Below are positions 49,963 to 51,285 of a DNA stretch of 51,285 nucleotides, one piece after another. The notes under the pieces were generated by a model. The model had not been told where the DNA came from, did no database searches, and saw only the letters and a program-made list of their open reading frames with translations. Within the stretch, counting starts at the first letter, position 1. Every line of letters starts with the position of its first letter. The translations under genes and the position numbers were made by a program. This DNA is from JAXGQD01 sp964401615 (lineage in GTDB: Bacteria; Bacillota; Clostridia; Saccharofermentanales; Fastidiosipilaceae): assembly GCA_964401615.1 (NCBI GenBank), contig CAYNZF010000002.1, positions 1-51,285 on the forward strand, given 5' to 3'.

Positions 49963-50823
49963 ATGAATTTATCGGATTATCGTGTCACATCAGGTAAACA
50001 GTTCAAGCTAAGTGAGCACAAAGCGGACAATTCGGCAGGGTATAAAAAGGCAGACGTCACGCAAGAGATGATGGACGAAAACATCGCTAAAATGTTTTCG
50101 CTGCAGGAAAAGCTTTACGCGGAAAATAAACAGGGCCTGCTCATTGTGATCCAGGCCATGGATGCGGCGGGAAAGGACGGAGTAATCAAGCATGTCTTCA
50201 CCGGTCTCAACCCCCAGGGAACCTTTGTGACTTCTTTTAAACAGCCTTCCAGTGAAGAACTGGATCATGATTATCTGTGGCGAATCAGCAAAGCTTTGCC
50301 CAGACGAGGCGAAATCGGAATTTTCAACCGTTCGCACTATGAGGAAGTGATTGTAACTCGTGTACACGATCTGGTGAAGAAACAGCAGCTGCCCGAAGAT
50401 TTGATCACGAAAAATATTTGGGCCCAGCGCTACGCTCAGATCAACAACTTTGAGGAATATCTCTTTCAAAACGGTTATACGACCATCAAATTTTTTCTCA
50501 ATGTCTCCAAAGACGAACAGCGGGACCGACTTTTGGACCGTATCAACGAGCCGGATAAAAACTGGAAGTTTTCACCTGGCGATATTGAAGAACGCAAGCA
50601 TTGGGATGAGTACCAGAAGGCCTATCAAGACATGATCGAACACACATCGACCGAGAATTCTCCCTGGTTTGTGGTCCCGGCCGATCGGAAATGGTTTTCG
50701 CGTTACCTCGTCTCAGCGGCGATCGTGGACGTTTTGGAAAAAATGAATCCTCAATATCCGCAAGCCTCCCCCGAGGTAATGTCCAAATTGCAGGAATGCA
50801 AAAATCTGCTCGAAAATGGCTAA
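49963..50823 (+). CDS. Polyphosphate kinase 2 family protein
   Basis: 286-residue PPK2. Walker A AMDAAGKDG and Walker B-like FNRSHYEEVIVTRVH with the RRGEIGIF lead-in are present, followed by the lid region NFEEYLFQNGY and KFFLNVSKDEQ, and RKHWDEYQKAYQDMI near the end. PPK2 enzymes phosphorylate ADP, AMP or GDP with polyphosphate. A single domain of this size is usual for class I or III. GGGAGG precedes the ATG, 11 bases after the amylase stop, so it belongs to the carbohydrate operon. Confidence 0.92.
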   Translation: MNLSDYRVTSGKQFKLSEHKADNSAGYKKADVTQEMMDENIAKMFSLQEKLYAENKQGLLIVIQAMDAAGKDGVIKHVFTGLNPQGTFVTSFKQPSSEELDHDYLWRISKALPRRGEIGIFNRSHYEEVIVTRVHDLVKKQQLPEDLITKNIWAQRYAQINNFEEYLFQNGYTTIKFFLNVSKDEQRDRLLDRINEPDKNWKFSPGDIEERKHWDEYQKAYQDMIEHTSTENSPWFVVPADRKWFSRYLVSAAIVDVLEKMNPQYPQASPEVMSKLQECKNLLENG

Positions 50824-50841
50824 GGCTTAAATCAATAAAAG

Positions 50842-50890
50842 AGAGCTCCGTCCTCTGCCGCAGGGCAGCACAGGACGGAGCTCTTTTGTT
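50842..50890. terminator. Strong terminator between ppk2 and the ArsD-like gene
   Basis: A perfect 13-bp stem (50842-50854 with 50872-50884) with an inner CTGC/GCAG pair, T-rich on both flanks, so it can serve both convergent genes. Confidence 0.92.
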
Positions 50891-50912
50891 TCTGCGAAAA
50901 TGAGGTCCTGGT

Positions 50913-51285
50913 TCAGCGGAAGTTCACACCATCGCCGCAGCCGCTGCAGCCCGCGCAGCCTCCTTCACCGCAATCACCGGCAAAAAATTCAGCCGGCGGG
51001 GACTGCAAGCGCCCCAGCAAATCGGAACATTTCAATTCAGCTGCAAGCACATCCAATGTTGGATAGAAGCCTTGCCACGTCAATTCATCATCCACAAACA
51101 GCAATGGGAAAGCCTCATCGCCCTGCTCATCCAGAAATTGAGCCACTTGCTTATTATTTATAAATTCACGCGGATGATCGATCAAATTGTACTGCTCCAA
51201 GGGGGCATTGATCGCGCGCAGGGTGTAAAGAAAATTCAAAAATCCCATGCGCTCCGGCCTGTTCACCGCGGTCTGCAGGTCATCG
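50913..51285 (-). CDS. ArsD-like protein, N-terminus cut by window edge
   Basis: The minus-strand frame stays open to the right edge (codons read D-D-L-Q-T-A-V-N before the first internal GTG), so the start is outside. The visible 123 residues fit ArsD: a helix RMGFLNFLYTLRAIN, then VEQYNL-like EQYNLIDHPREF, NNKQVAQFLDEQGDEAFPLLFVDDEL and GFYPTLDVLAAEL. The N-terminal CC pair that binds arsenite in ArsD should lie beyond the edge. A C-terminal cysteine cluster DCGEGGCAGCSGCGDG is visible, as in metallochaperone forms that pass As(III) to the ArsA ATPase. Context beyond the edge decides this. Confidence 0.7.
   Translation of the reverse strand, partial: DDLQTAVNRPERMGFLNFLYTLRAINAPLEQYNLIDHPREFINNKQVAQFLDEQGDEAFPLLFVDDELTWQGFYPTLDVLAAELKCSDLLGRLQSPPAEFFAGDCGEGGCAGCSGCGDGVNFR

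Overview
The window looks like a chromosome segment from an anaerobic, sugar-fermenting Firmicute of the class Clostridia. The evidence is a trimeric [FeFe]-hydrogenase (HydCBA), an NfnAB-type transhydrogenase, rubredoxin, type III glutamine synthetase, a methionine T-box leader, LytR-CpsA-Psr and MurC cell-wall genes, and strong GGAGG ribosome-binding sites. A Saccharofermentans/Fastidiosipila-like relative is a guess only. The rqcP-divIC pair lacks the sporulation genes yabP and yabQ that usually lie between them in spore formers, which hints at a non-sporulating lineage. No rRNA, tRNA, CRISPR array, prophage or insertion sequence was seen; the window reads as ordinary chromosome with dense operons.

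Layout. 1-2307 (minus): comEC (cut by the left edge) and engB. 2440-5763 (plus): two overlapping long PRPP-synthetase paralogues and a TIM-barrel sugar isomerase/epimerase. 5794-8276 (minus): LCP cell-wall ligase and PP2C phosphatase. 8452-9933 (plus): murC. 10036-12789 (minus): a flavodiiron-like protein that has lost most metal ligands, rubredoxin, and a DUF3048 lipoprotein. 13026-17167 (plus): hydC-hydB-hydA. 17253-20141 (minus): metN-metI-metQ behind a Met-specific T-box. 20199-23014 (minus): a lipoprotein serpin, an ECF sigma factor and a membrane protein placed like an anti-sigma factor, preceded by an ECF-like promoter. 23091-26298: uppP (minus) and nfnAB (plus).

26295-33870 (minus) is the most unusual block: a single-domain PII-like protein, a duplicated DUF1538 membrane protein, a tandem two-domain PII-like protein, type III glutamine synthetase, lrgA, lrgB and then cca, all in one direction. 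33893-37456: trxA, divIC, rqcP, a GyrI-like protein, a DUF5655 protein, mazG and a small protein. 37457-37962 has no gene but holds a candidate small RNA whose loop copies the 3' end of 16S rRNA. 37963-41093 (minus): AraC regulator, eukaryotic-type hexokinase and an E2-like protein with an altered catalytic motif, divergent from fucI (plus). 43202-50823 (plus): a Gfo/Idh/MocA oxidoreductase, then a maltodextrin-type ABC uptake operon (binding protein, two permeases, no ATPase), a GH13 lipoprotein amylase and PPK2. 50913-51285 (minus): an ArsD-like protein cut by the right edge.

Together the genes describe starch or maltodextrin capture at the cell surface, glucose and fucose entry into metabolism, disposal of electrons as H2 with NADH/NADPH/ferredoxin balancing by Hyd and Nfn, nitrogen assimilation tied to an undescribed PII-linked membrane protein, and cell-envelope maintenance. 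Functional calls rest on motif recognition by eye; no database search was run.
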